From an uncultured Pseudomonadota bacterium (GTDB lineage: Bacteria > Myxococcota_A > UBA796 > SXON01): 64,000 bases of DNA. Below are positions 35,236 through 44,558 of this stretch, piece by piece (position 1 is the stretch's first letter; every line of letters starts with the position of its first letter). The stretch covers positions 98,581 through 162,580 of the forward strand of contig CAIQVJ010000064.1 of the NCBI GenBank assembly GCA_903875225.1, read 5' to 3'. Below the pieces are notes generated by a model. It was not told the origin of the DNA. It was given only the letters and a program-made list of their open reading frames with translations, and did not search any database. Made by a program: the position numbers and the translations under genes.

Positions 35236-36194
35236 TCGGGCTCGCCCTCGTCGCCGCCCTGTCGGTCGCGGCCCGCGCCGACGACGGCATCTCCGGAGTG
35301 ACGGACGTGCTCGTGCTGGCGGAGCAGATGCGCAAGTCGGGGGCGCCCGGCAACTGCCACGAGATCCTGATGAGCATCGACGGGATGGTGGCAGACGCCG
35401 AGCTCTCCGACTACCTGTACCTGCGCGCGTTCTGCTCCGAGCTCGCCTGGAACAGCGCGGCTGCGAAGCCCGACTACGAGGAGGTGATCGCTCGCGGCAA
35501 GCAGCGCGTGAGCGAAGCGCGCTTTCGGCTCGCGCTCGTGTTGGAGGACCTCGGGGATGGCCACGGCGCCCTGCAACAGATGGTGATCCTGCACAAGAAC
35601 GAGGGCTGGGATCTCACGGACCAGGTGGGTGTGAACCTGGAGCGCGCCCTTGCGCAGGTCGCGGCTGGCAAGCGGAAGCGCGGGCTCGAGAACCTCGAGA
35701 CCGCCTTGATTGTTGCCCAGAGCTGGGACAAGCACTCCTGGCTCCGCGCCAAGGCCCACTACGTGCTGATGGACCAGCACCTCGCCGCGGTCGAGCGGGT
35801 GACTGCGGTGAAGGGCGGGGACAAGAAGGAGGCGGCGGCGGTGACAGCGCGCGTGAAGGCCCTGTCCGAAGCCCAGGAGGCCCTCTTGCCGCTGGTCGCC
35901 ACCCAGGAGCCCGAGTGGATCCTGCACGGGCTGTACCGGCTCGGGTCGGCGTACGTGGAGTTTGGGGACGAGCTGGTCGCGGCGAAGGTTCCGGCCCGGC
36001 TCAGCGAGACCGAGGCGGGGTTCTACCGCGAGGAGGTGGAGCGGCAGCGCCGCTCGCTGCGCCAGAAGGCGAGCCACGTGTTCGACCAGGGGGTCCAGCT
36101 TTCGCTGCGGCTCCAGTTCGAGAGCCCTCTCGTCGCGCGGCTCGTGCTGGAGCGGGACAAGATCGACGCCGCGTTGCAGGCGAACGGGGGGTAG
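35232..36194 (+). CDS. Secreted TPR-like helical protein
   Basis: 320 residues from the GTG at 35232, overlapping the FAD oxidoreductase stop by four bases. The N-terminus is a signal peptide (IGLALVAALSVAARAD). The rest is helical, with TPR-like repeats (EVIARGKQRVSEARFRLALV; ALAQVAAGKRKRGLENLETAL) and a Lys-rich segment near residue 195. It is likely a periplasmic scaffold working with the co-translated oxidoreductase product or its envelope pathway. No catalytic motif is seen. Confidence 0.78.
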   Translation: MIGLALVAALSVAARADDGISGVTDVLVLAEQMRKSGAPGNCHEILMSIDGMVADAELSDYLYLRAFCSELAWNSAAAKPDYEEVIARGKQRVSEARFRLALVLEDLGDGHGALQQMVILHKNEGWDLTDQVGVNLERALAQVAAGKRKRGLENLETALIVAQSWDKHSWLRAKAHYVLMDQHLAAVERVTAVKGGDKKEAAAVTARVKALSEAQEALLPLVATQEPEWILHGLYRLGSAYVEFGDELVAAKVPARLSETEAGFYREEVERQRRSLRQKASHVFDQGVQLSLRLQFESPLVARLVLERDKIDAALQANGG

Positions 36195-36202
36195 CGCCCC
36201 CC
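36186..36202. terminator. G6/C6 hairpin over the stop codon
   Basis: Six Gs (36186-36191) and six Cs (36197-36202) flank a five-base loop that contains the TAG stop of the TPR gene. The convergent lipoprotein gene ends eight bases later. A bidirectional terminator is plausible, although no T-tract is present. Confidence 0.4.
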
Positions 36203-36209
36203 GGGCGAC

Positions 36210-38177
36210 TCAGTCCGGATCGCAGACCCCGTCGCAGTAGTTCACGACCTCGCCCGTGGTGAGGAAGTGGTAGAGCTGCTGCTGGGCCGAGACGGTGCGA
36301 CGCGTGTCCTCGTGGGTGTCGTACGCGTCGTCCGGCGGCACGTCGGTCTGCGGGATGTCGGGTGTGTTGTGGAAGTACTCCGCGATCGCAGAGCCGGTGT
36401 GGGGCGAGGACACCTGCTCCACCCCGTAGATGTCCTCGTACGGCTGGTCGGCCACCTGCACGGCGCCGTATGCCCGCGCCATGTTCTGGGCCCCGAGCGT
36501 GGTGACCTGTGCGTCTCCGATGGCGTCCTGCACGAGCACCTCGTGGGCCACGCCGTCCAGCGGATCGGCGTTCATGTACGCGGCGTAGCCCGAGGCGTCG
36601 CCCGAGTCCCAGAGGTCCTGCATCCACGACATGAAGAACGTGATGTCCCGCTGGTCGGGGTACACGTTCTGGAGCAACCCGAAGAACGGCGTGAAGTCGG
36701 CAGAGCGCTGGAGCAGGAGGCTGTAGGGTGTGCCCGGAACCCCGAGCACGCCGCGCGGGATGTCCGGGTTCAACGCCAGGTAGGCGCCGCCGAGGATCCC
36801 GCCCTGCGAGTTTCCGTAGTACCAGAGCTGGGTCGGGTCGATGACGCTCACGGCCTCACCGCCTTCTGGCGCGAACTTCATCGCGTCGTCGGTCGCCATG
36901 GTGCCGGTCATCATGCGCTCGGCCGCGACGAATTCGGCGAACCCCTGGTGCGTACGCTCGGGGATCATCGCGAAATTACCGACGTCCTGGGCCATCATCA
37001 GCTCGATGTCGCCGATGTCCTCGTTCTTCATGCCGGTCCAATCGACTGCGAAGATGCTGAACCCGTAGAGGTTCGCCATCTCGCCGAGGTAGCCGGCGAA
37101 CACCTCGTCCTGGCCACCGAGCAGCCCGTGCCCGTACTGCATGATCGGCAGCGCCCGGGGGTTGTCGTGCGCGGTGCGCGGGATCAGGATGGTGAACGGC
37201 ACCGTCGTGTCGCCGTTGTAGTAGGGCTGGCCGTTCTCGTCGCGCGTGAGGAACGTGCCGGGGCCGTCGTCCACGGTGTAGAGCGGCGCGGTGAGCGTGC
37301 CCATCACCACGCGGAAGATCTGGTCGTTGTACCCCGTGCCGTCCGCGCCGTCGTCGATGCTCGTGATCGTGTAGTCCGGGCCCGTGGCCCCAACCCGCGA
37401 GAACACGTCGTCCCGGATGGCGGTGGCCCGACCGGTGATGCCCTCCTTGCTGCCCACCACGAAGTCCCAGGCAAGCTGGGTGTCCGCTCGGGTCCACCCA
37501 TCCTGCTCCAGCGTGCCGAAGAGGGTCTCGTATGCGTCACGTCGGCCCTCGATGTCCCAGTTGTCCGTGGCGGTGCCGTCCCGCAGGGCCGCGAAGCCGT
37601 CGCTGGCGGCGATGGTCGCCCCGCTGGTGTCCAGGAGGTTGCGGATGCCGACGACGTACCGCTTCCCGTTGGCGAGCGGGACGGCGCTGCGGATCATCAG
37701 GAATTCCTTCCCCTCGACGTACTCGCTGGAAACGTCCAGCTCCGCCCAGATGGGGACGCGTGCGCCGGTCTCGGCGTCGATGAGCACGATCGGCGAGCCG
37801 TCGGCCAGGCTGTCGGCGATGTTGGCATGCCCGGGCACCCCATCGAGCACCATGTTGGGAAACTGCGCGAGCAGCAGGGGGAACGGGGAGAACCCGTCAA
37901 GCTCGTTGAGGTACTGGGTGTTGGGTTGCACGCCCTGGTGGGTGACGGGGAGCGTCGTGTCGCCCATGTGCACGCGGTAGCCGGTGGGGCTCGTCGCGTC
38001 CTCGCGCATGTAGTACATGCTGGGGAAGGGGAGCGAGCAATAGTCGTAGGAGAGCGGGTCGCAGGAGGAGAAGTCGCGCGGAACCACGCTGTTGCCGGAG
38101 GTGTCGTCGCCGTTGCCGGTGCAGCCGAGGAGGAGGGCGGGGAGGGTGACAGGCAGGAACAGGCGGTTGAGGCGCAT
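36210..38177 (-). CDS. Alpha/beta-hydrolase-like lipoprotein
   Basis: 655 residues. Lipoprotein signal LFLPVTLPALLLGC with lipobox LLGC and a following GNGDDTSGN linker, so it is anchored in the outer or inner membrane facing out. A nucleophile elbow G-N-S457-Q-G-G (WYYGNSQGGILGG) indicates a serine hydrolase. The N-terminal half is beta-rich (LSYDYCSLPFPSMYYMRED) and the hydrolase fold lies in the second half. The substrate is unknown; esterase or peptidase are options. The upstream leader has CGGAG and a GTTACCC box about 36 bases before the ATG. Confidence 0.8.
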   Translation of the reverse strand: MRLNRLFLPVTLPALLLGCTGNGDDTSGNSVVPRDFSSCDPLSYDYCSLPFPSMYYMREDATSPTGYRVHMGDTTLPVTHQGVQPNTQYLNELDGFSPFPLLLAQFPNMVLDGVPGHANIADSLADGSPIVLIDAETGARVPIWAELDVSSEYVEGKEFLMIRSAVPLANGKRYVVGIRNLLDTSGATIAASDGFAALRDGTATDNWDIEGRRDAYETLFGTLEQDGWTRADTQLAWDFVVGSKEGITGRATAIRDDVFSRVGATGPDYTITSIDDGADGTGYNDQIFRVVMGTLTAPLYTVDDGPGTFLTRDENGQPYYNGDTTVPFTILIPRTAHDNPRALPIMQYGHGLLGGQDEVFAGYLGEMANLYGFSIFAVDWTGMKNEDIGDIELMMAQDVGNFAMIPERTHQGFAEFVAAERMMTGTMATDDAMKFAPEGGEAVSVIDPTQLWYYGNSQGGILGGAYLALNPDIPRGVLGVPGTPYSLLLQRSADFTPFFGLLQNVYPDQRDITFFMSWMQDLWDSGDASGYAAYMNADPLDGVAHEVLVQDAIGDAQVTTLGAQNMARAYGAVQVADQPYEDIYGVEQVSSPHTGSAIAEYFHNTPDIPQTDVPPDDAYDTHEDTRRTVSAQQQLYHFLTTGEVVNYCDGVCDPD

Positions 38178-38244
38178 CGGGCTCCGAGGGGCGATGCGGG
38201 GGCGGGTAACCGGGCGGGGGGGAGGATGCAGGGCGGTGGAACGC

Positions 38245-38913
38245 CTACTCCTCGTAGGCGTCTTCTTCGCCGCAATTCCCGGGCTCGGAGCCGTCCGGGC
38301 TGACGATGAAGAACGCGAGTTTCCCAGGCGTGGTCGGGGCGCTGAAGGAATAACGGAGGGTCTGGTCGTCCGACGGGTCGTCGCTCACCCACCCGTCGCA
38401 CCAGTCCGTCTCCGGAAACTCCGCATGGTAGGTCTCCTCACAGGCAGCCAGCTCGGCCGCGATGTCCTCGAACGGGCGGACGGCGCCGTTCCAGTGGGGT
38501 TGCGCGAAGGTGGCTCGTGCGTATTCGACGGCGACCGAATTCGCGGTCGGGTCCCCACCCGCCGCGTCCACGTAGAGGTACACCCGCATCTCGACCCAAC
38601 CCACGCGGATCAAGTAGTCCACCGTGGTCTGCGAGCTCTGCTCGGCGAGCCAGGTGTCGACCTCTCGCAACCGCACGTGATCGCCCAGCTCCTCCGTCGA
38701 GAAGCCCGTGCTGTCGGAGGCCCAATCGTAGAACCCCGCCTCGTAGGTCTGCTCGACAGGCGCGTCTGCGCACCCGTCTGCGCAGTCGTTCTCGGGCCAG
38801 GTGCCGAGGCAGAGCGTCTCCCAGTCGAACACCGCGTCCCACCCGGGGTCGACCGCAGCGCTGTCGTCGATTGGCGCGTCCGGGGCCGAGCAGGCGAGGA
38901 GCAGGATCAGCAT
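38245..38913 (-). CDS. Small acidic lipoprotein
   Basis: 222 residues from the ATG at 38913; the GTG at 38919 is less likely, because the TTACCC box ends seven bases before the ATG and would touch the GTG. The signal is short, MLILLLACSAP with lipobox LLAC. The mature part is acidic, with about eight Cys (LCLGTWPENDCADGCADAP, AACEETYH, DWCDGW, GNCGEED) that could form disulfides. It lies between two larger exported hydrolases on the same strand. No family recognised. Confidence 0.72.
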   Translation of the reverse strand: MLILLLACSAPDAPIDDSAAVDPGWDAVFDWETLCLGTWPENDCADGCADAPVEQTYEAGFYDWASDSTGFSTEELGDHVRLREVDTWLAEQSSQTTVDYLIRVGWVEMRVYLYVDAAGGDPTANSVAVEYARATFAQPHWNGAVRPFEDIAAELAACEETYHAEFPETDWCDGWVSDDPSDDQTLRYSFSAPTTPGKLAFFIVSPDGSEPGNCGEEDAYEE

Positions 38914-38949
38914 GAACACAGGGTAACCGGCGAGGGCCCGACGAGGGTC

Positions 38950-41469
38950 TCACGGCGCCAACGTCTCCGTCGACACCGTGCTCGCGTCCACGTCCGCACG
39001 GTCGAACAACAGCGTGTCGTAGGTCCCCGCAGTCCAGGCCACGGCGTCGTCGGTGTTGCCATAGGGCCAGTTGAACGTCGTGACGGGCGTGCCGGCGTCG
39101 TCGAAGCTGGTGACCTGGCGGAACACCGCGCCCGAGCCGTTGTTGCAGGTGGTGCCGAGGTCGCCGTCGCTCAACATGCTGCACTCGGACACGTTCACGG
39201 TGCTGTTCTCCCCGTCCACGGGGAAGGACTGCGTGGCGCCGTAGGGCTGCCCGAAGTGGACGTTGTGGATGGCGGACCAGGGCAGGGTGGTGATCCCCAA
39301 CGCGGCCTCACGCTCGGCCACGAACGTGAGCGAGTCGCGCAGCGCGCCCACGAGGTCGTGGCGCGAGGCGCCCTCGGTGAGGGTCGCGTTGCCCTCCTGC
39401 AGGGTCAGGAACGTGAACTTGTCCATCGTGACGGGGTTCACGTCCTCCACGGCGTCGAACAGGATCGAGAGATCGTCTTCGAGGAGGCGCTTGGCCACCA
39501 GGGATTGGAACGCGCGGAAGAGCGCCTGCTCCTGCGAAGCGCGGAGGGCGCGCTGGTCCCAGGAGGCGAGCATGGCGGCAGCGTCCGTCAGGTCGGTCTG
39601 GCCGCGGAATTCGGCGAGATCGTCGTCGTCGTCGATGTGGGCGATGGCGTCGGTGAGGTAGGGGATCAGCCGCTCGGCGATGTTCGAGTGCACGTCTGTC
39701 TGGAGCGCCTGCATCTCGGCCACCGTCATCGGGCCCTCCCCCATGTAGCGGGCAAGCTCGTGGTCGATGCGGCTGGCGCGGAACCCGGGGGCGAAGAAGG
39801 CGCCGTAGTAGAACGCGTCGTTGTTGGGGTCGTTGTCGCGGGTCTCCCCCCAGGGGTCGTTGTTGGCCGTGAGGATGTAGTCCTGCGTGCCGTCCAGGTC
39901 GGGGAAGCGGTCGGGACCGAGCACCTCGCCCGTCCACAGCGTTGCAGGGTCCGAGGCGTCCATCACGGCGAACGCCGCGGGTCGGCCGGGCCCACCCCGG
40001 TCCGGGACGAGCCCGTGCACGTGGTAGCGCATGCCCTCCGCAGTGGCCCCGATCCAATTGTGGATGCCCACCTGCTGGTAGTCGACGGCCGCGACGAAGT
40101 CGTCGAGCGACGCGGCACGATCGAGATCCAGGTATTGGAAGAACTCGTCGCTGCCGGAAAACCCGGTCCAATTCATCAGCGTGGCCCCGTCGCCCAGCAA
40201 CTGGTCCGGGATGTTCAGGAGCTCGGGACCGAGGAAGATGCCGCGGTTCCGGATCTCGTACACGACGTAGTCCGTGTCCACCACGCTTCCATCCGCCTGC
40301 TTGACACCGATGGGCTCGTGGCGGGCGACGATCGGGGTCTGCACGCCCCCGATGTCGGCGGTCGTCATAGCCGCATCGACGTCTACGTCCCACAGGTCCA
40401 CCACGTCCGCAAAGTTCACCGTCGCGCCCCACACGACCTTCTCGTTGTGGCCCAACTGGACTCCGGGCACCCCGGCGAACCCCCAGCCTGCGACGTTGAA
40501 GCTTCCACCTGCAGTCTTGGAGTCGAGCTGCACCAGGTACAGCGCGCTCGGGTCGTCGAGCCCGGCGTGCGGATCATTGCACAGGATGGGCTTCCCGTTC
40601 TCGGTGTGCGAGCCGTTCACGACCCAACTGTTGGATCCCGCGACATCGCCGTGCGTCGTACGCAGCGCGTGGGCCTGTTCGATGAACGCGCGGAAGGCGA
40701 CGGGGTCGGTCACTGTCGCTGGCGTGGAGCGGGGCGCAGGGGGAGCCACCGGGCCAGCGGGCAGCGCCCCAGCCTGCATCGTGTAGGTGTCGTCCACCGG
40801 CCGGAAGGTCGGCACGTCCTCGTAGTTCGGGATCAGCTTCTGGAGGAGCGTGTACAGGATGTCGGGCTCGGGGGAGCTGGAGAAGCCCCAACTGATCCGG
40901 CGGCCCATCGCCAGCACCTCCAGCACGGTCAGGGGCTCAGGGGCGTAGTTCAGTTCGTCCTCGCCCATCCCGTACGGGCGCAGGGTCGGGTCCGCCTGCA
41001 CCTCCGCCACCCGCTTGTTGTATCCGCTCACGAACGCGACCAGGAGCGCATAGTCGGACGGGCGCTCCTGTGCGAGCGTCACCACGGCCGGGCACGCCCA
41101 CTTGGCAAAGCCGATGGCGCGCGCCTGCTCGTCGCTGGTCAACGAGCCCTCGCCCCACACCTCGGCGAGCCGCCCCATCGCCGAGCGCCGGGTGGTGTCG
41201 ATCTGCATGAGTCGGTCGCGCCCTTCGAGGTAGCCCTGCGCAAAGAACAGGTCGCCGTCGTTCTGGGCGTAGATGTGCGGGATGTTGAGGCTGTCGCGCT
41301 GCACCGTCACGTCGGCGACCTGCGCGTAGGTGTCGGGCTCGGTCACGGTGCTCACGTCGCAGGGGGCCTCGGGATCGCCGCTGTCGGAAGGGATGAGCAC
41401 GCTGTCGTTCTTCGCCGTGCAGGCGACGAGGGAGAGCGGGAGGACGAGCAGGAGGAGCCGGGAGCGCAT
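38950..41469 (-). CDS. Penicillin-acylase-family Ntn hydrolase lipoprotein
   Basis: 839 residues. Lipoprotein signal with LVAC (C17). The alpha-domain precursor covers about 45-278. The autoproteolytic and catalytic Ser is S279 in VAGSNSWVVNG, the N-terminus of the mature beta chain. Following oxyanion/Asn features include HAGLDDPSALYLVQL and GWGFAGVPGVQLGHNEKVVWG. Members cleave penicillins, acyl-homoserine lactones or other amides in the periplasm; AHL acylase is possible but unproven. A TACACG box sits six bases before the ATG. The linker between the two chains is short. Confidence 0.9.
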   Translation of the reverse strand: MRSRLLLLVLPLSLVACTAKNDSVLIPSDSGDPEAPCDVSTVTEPDTYAQVADVTVQRDSLNIPHIYAQNDGDLFFAQGYLEGRDRLMQIDTTRRSAMGRLAEVWGEGSLTSDEQARAIGFAKWACPAVVTLAQERPSDYALLVAFVSGYNKRVAEVQADPTLRPYGMGEDELNYAPEPLTVLEVLAMGRRISWGFSSSPEPDILYTLLQKLIPNYEDVPTFRPVDDTYTMQAGALPAGPVAPPAPRSTPATVTDPVAFRAFIEQAHALRTTHGDVAGSNSWVVNGSHTENGKPILCNDPHAGLDDPSALYLVQLDSKTAGGSFNVAGWGFAGVPGVQLGHNEKVVWGATVNFADVVDLWDVDVDAAMTTADIGGVQTPIVARHEPIGVKQADGSVVDTDYVVYEIRNRGIFLGPELLNIPDQLLGDGATLMNWTGFSGSDEFFQYLDLDRAASLDDFVAAVDYQQVGIHNWIGATAEGMRYHVHGLVPDRGGPGRPAAFAVMDASDPATLWTGEVLGPDRFPDLDGTQDYILTANNDPWGETRDNDPNNDAFYYGAFFAPGFRASRIDHELARYMGEGPMTVAEMQALQTDVHSNIAERLIPYLTDAIAHIDDDDDLAEFRGQTDLTDAAAMLASWDQRALRASQEQALFRAFQSLVAKRLLEDDLSILFDAVEDVNPVTMDKFTFLTLQEGNATLTEGASRHDLVGALRDSLTFVAEREAALGITTLPWSAIHNVHFGQPYGATQSFPVDGENSTVNVSECSMLSDGDLGTTCNNGSGAVFRQVTSFDDAGTPVTTFNWPYGNTDDAVAWTAGTYDTLLFDRADVDASTVSTETLAP

Positions 41470-41636
41470 CCCCGACGTGTATCAAGCGCGCGGCCTGGCG
41501 CGGGGATGCCACCGGACAGGCGCGGCGACGTGGACGCGAGCAGCGAGTGCGCCTCCCCCTGGTAGCCGCCCGCGGGAGCCCACGGCCGGCCTGCGGAGGG
41601 CTTTGACCCCGCCCCCCGGCCCGGGAGGCCGCCCAG

Positions 41637-43331
41637 CTACTTCGGAGCTGGCAGTATCGGGGGGCGATCGTTCGCCTTCTCACGGCGTTGCACCTCGACC
41701 TCTCCGATCAACAGGCTCGGTGAGGATGCGCTGACGGGCACCCAGCCGCTCTCGGCTCCGCACACGCCGTTGAACACGTCCACGTCGTCACCGGCTGCCA
41801 TGATGCGCTCGAACGTCGTGAGCGGGGTGCCGATCAGGTCGACGCCGCGCACGAGCTCGTCCGGCCGCCCGTCGGTGTACACGCGCCAGACGACGACCGG
41901 CTGGACGGCAAAGGCGTTCGGCTCGCTTCGCCCGGTGAACGTGAACCCGCCCGAGATGTCGTCGAAGATCATGCCAAACGGCTTCTTCTGGCGTTTTACC
42001 TCGTCGATCAACATCTTTCGGAGCGTGTCGTACGGCACGGACTTGTTGGCCTCGACCATCAGGTTGCCCTGGCGCGGCACCACCGCCATGCCGGGCTGGC
42101 GGCGGCCATGCCCGTTCGAAGCCGGGAAGTTCTCGATGGGCGACCGCGACATCAGGAAGTTGCGGAGGATCCCGTTCTCCACGAGCGGAACGCGCTGGGC
42201 GGGCACTCCCTCGTCGTCCCACTGGTACGTCCCGTTGAGATCAATGCCGTTGCGTTGGGCCACCGTCGGGTCGTCCGAGACCGAGAGGAACTCCGGGAGG
42301 ATGCGTTGGTTCACGCGACTGGTGAACGTCTGTCCTTCATCCTCGTCCTTCTGGCGATGCCCCTCGATGCGGTGCCCGAAGATCTCGTGGAAGAACACGC
42401 CCGCAGCCCTCCCGCGCAGGATCGCGGGGCCGCTGTAGGGATCCACGACCGGGGCGTGGCGCAGCGCGGTCAGGCGCTCGGCGGCCCTGATCGCCATCTT
42501 CGTGATCGCGGCGCTGTCGGGCAGGTGCGCCAGGGTCGCGACGTCGGCGTAGTCGTAGATCTGGAGCTCCATCCCGTCTTCTGCGACGGTGCTGGCCCAG
42601 GTGGCGATGCGGTAGTGCTGGTGCCCGTCGGCGATCCGGGTGCCCTCCGAGGTCGCCAGCCAGTGCCGCGTGGTGTCGACGACGAGCTGCACGCCGCTGT
42701 CGTAGACCTCCGGATAGTCAAGGTATACAGCGGATACCTTGGTGACGAGGGCCTGCCATGCGGCCTCGTCCAGAGTCGCGGCAGTGAGGGGAACGCTCGC
42801 CTGGACGGGAGACGCGGGCGAAAAGTCGTCGCTCCGGTCCTCCCTGTCGACCTTCACGGCGTCGTTCGAGCGGATCTTGATGAGCTGGCGCTGCGCGGTG
42901 CGCCAGGCGTCATCCAGGGCCCGCAGGTAGGCCTGCTCGATGACCCGTGGATCGTCGGTGAGCGGGGCGACCACCTCGGCGCGATCGGGCTGTTCGAACC
43001 AGCCTGCGTCGCGCAGTTTGTGGGTGTTGTCGAGCGTCATGCTGCCGACGCGCATGTCCACGTCGCCGGTGCGGTGGTGGGTGTGTTGCGCCCCTGCCCA
43101 CGTGCCGTTCGTGCCCTGCAGCACGGTGGACTGCTCGTCGGTGAGGGCGAGCGATGTGAAATAGGGGGCGTCGTCCTTTCCCTTTGACTGCCCGGCCAGG
43201 TTGTCGAGGGTGGCCGAGAGCGCGGCCATCACGGCGTCCACGCCTGCGGCAGGCTCTGCGGCGCGCACGTTGAGCGCCGCGAGGAGCGTGAGGGGCAGCA
43301 GGGCGAGGGCGTAGAGGGTGGGACGGGTCAC
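41637..43331 (-). CDS. Secreted TldD/PmbA-family metalloprotease
   Basis: 564 residues with a GTG start and a cleavable signal (LALLPLTLLAALNVRAA). The TldD zinc site is present: H315-E316-x-x-x-H320 (HEIFGHRIEGHRQ), with a likely third ligand C524 in FNGVCGAESGWVPV. Cytoplasmic TldD/TldE processes microcin B17 or CcdA, but an exported single-gene version is different and its substrate is unknown. No TldE/PmbA partner is next to it. A TAGTCC box lies six bases before the GTG, supporting that start codon. Confidence 0.88.
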   Translation of the reverse strand: MTRPTLYALALLPLTLLAALNVRAAEPAAGVDAVMAALSATLDNLAGQSKGKDDAPYFTSLALTDEQSTVLQGTNGTWAGAQHTHHRTGDVDMRVGSMTLDNTHKLRDAGWFEQPDRAEVVAPLTDDPRVIEQAYLRALDDAWRTAQRQLIKIRSNDAVKVDREDRSDDFSPASPVQASVPLTAATLDEAAWQALVTKVSAVYLDYPEVYDSGVQLVVDTTRHWLATSEGTRIADGHQHYRIATWASTVAEDGMELQIYDYADVATLAHLPDSAAITKMAIRAAERLTALRHAPVVDPYSGPAILRGRAAGVFFHEIFGHRIEGHRQKDEDEGQTFTSRVNQRILPEFLSVSDDPTVAQRNGIDLNGTYQWDDEGVPAQRVPLVENGILRNFLMSRSPIENFPASNGHGRRQPGMAVVPRQGNLMVEANKSVPYDTLRKMLIDEVKRQKKPFGMIFDDISGGFTFTGRSEPNAFAVQPVVVWRVYTDGRPDELVRGVDLIGTPLTTFERIMAAGDDVDVFNGVCGAESGWVPVSASSPSLLIGEVEVQRREKANDRPPILPAPK

Positions 43332-43427
43332 CCGGGGGGACTATCCCGGCGGCGCCGGTGCTTGAAGAGGGGGCCATGGAGTGGCCTGCCGCCTACGGCG
43401 GATGACCCATCCTGTTCCCCGGAGGCG

Positions 43428-44558
43428 ATGATAGGCACGGCCATGCGAAACCTGATCACCGGCAATGAGCTGTGCGCACGCGCTGCCATCGATGCGGGCT
43501 GCCGTTTCTTCGCGGGCTACCCGATCACCCCAGCGTCCGCCATCTTCGCCAACCTGGTGCGGGAGTTGCCTCGCCGGGGCGGCGTGGCGATGTCCTCTCC
43601 CGACGAGATCTCTGCGATCGCGTACTGCATCGGCGCCTCGTTGCGGGGGATCCCGTCCATGACGGCCACCTCGGGTCCGGGCTGGTGCCTGATGAGCGAG
43701 TCCGTGGGCTACGCGCTGATGGCCGAGGTTCCCGTGGTCATCGCGGTGGTCCAACGCCTCGGGCCCTCCACGGGCGGCGCCACGGCGGGGGCACAGGGCG
43801 ACATCGGACTCGTCTCCGAGGCCGTCAGCGGCGGGTACAGGTTCCCGATCTTCTCGCCCTCGACCGCCGCGGAATGCTACACGGACACATTGCGGGCCTT
43901 CTATTGGGCCGAGCGCTTGAGGAGCCCGGTCGTGCTCCTGTCCGACAAGGAGGTGGCCAGCACCGCCGAGGTCGTCGACGACGAGGCGCTCCCGGCGCTG
44001 GTGTCGCCAGGTCGCTCGGAGTGGCGCGGCGGGCCTGTCGGCTATCGCACCTATGCCTTCGAAAAGGAGGAGGACGTACCGCTGTTTGCGCCAGTGGGTG
44101 GAAGCGCGAAGGTCACGGCCACGGGCTCTGCCCACGACCAGGCTGGGCTCCTCCGCAAGAACGACCCGGAGACCCTCGGCGTGATGCGGCACCTCCAGGC
44201 CAAGATCGACGCAGCGGAGCCCGAGCTCGGGAGGGTGGACTTCGACTACCAGGAGGGGGCCACCACGCTTGTGCTCTCCTACGGTGTGTCCGCGCGCGCA
44301 TCCCGGGATGCCGTGGCGCAGGCCCGCTCCATGGGGCGGCGGGTGTCCCTCGGGGTGTTGAGGACGCTCTTCCCGCTGCCCGTGACCGCGCTGCACGCAG
44401 GGCTCGCCGGGATCGAGCGTGTGGTCATCCCCGAGGAGAACCACGGCGGGTTGTACCGGAACGCCGTCCTGTCCGCCCTCGGCAAACGTGAAGTGGTCGG
44501 AGTCAATCGTGTGGGCGCGCTCATCCGCCCCGAGGAGATCCTCGATGCAATCATCTGA
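43428..44558 (+). CDS. 2-oxoacid:ferredoxin oxidoreductase, alpha subunit
   Basis: 376 residues if translation begins at the ATG at 43428 (GGAGG just upstream, spacing short); the ATG at 43443 is the alternative. It covers domains I and II of the PFOR/KGOR family: GNELCARAAIDAGCRFFAGYPITPAS, SSPDEISAIAYCIGASLRG, TATSGPGWCLMSESVGYALMAE and the C-terminal PEENHGGLYRNAV. It lacks the gamma domain often fused to alpha subunits. Together with the downstream gene it should decarboxylate a 2-oxoacid to acyl-CoA and reduce ferredoxin. Which 2-oxoacid cannot be told. Confidence 0.88.
   Translation: MIGTAMRNLITGNELCARAAIDAGCRFFAGYPITPASAIFANLVRELPRRGGVAMSSPDEISAIAYCIGASLRGIPSMTATSGPGWCLMSESVGYALMAEVPVVIAVVQRLGPSTGGATAGAQGDIGLVSEAVSGGYRFPIFSPSTAAECYTDTLRAFYWAERLRSPVVLLSDKEVASTAEVVDDEALPALVSPGRSEWRGGPVGYRTYAFEKEEDVPLFAPVGGSAKVTATGSAHDQAGLLRKNDPETLGVMRHLQAKIDAAEPELGRVDFDYQEGATTLVLSYGVSARASRDAVAQARSMGRRVSLGVLRTLFPLPVTALHAGLAGIERVVIPEENHGGLYRNAVLSALGKREVVGVNRVGALIRPEEILDAII

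Noticed and set aside
38092..41565. 1157-codon plus-strand open frame
   Set aside because: Antisense to the penicillin-acylase gene, whose GSNSW motif is unambiguous.
42108..43187. 359-codon plus-strand open frame
   Set aside because: Antisense to the TldD-like protease, whose HEIFGH and C524 motifs establish the coding strand.
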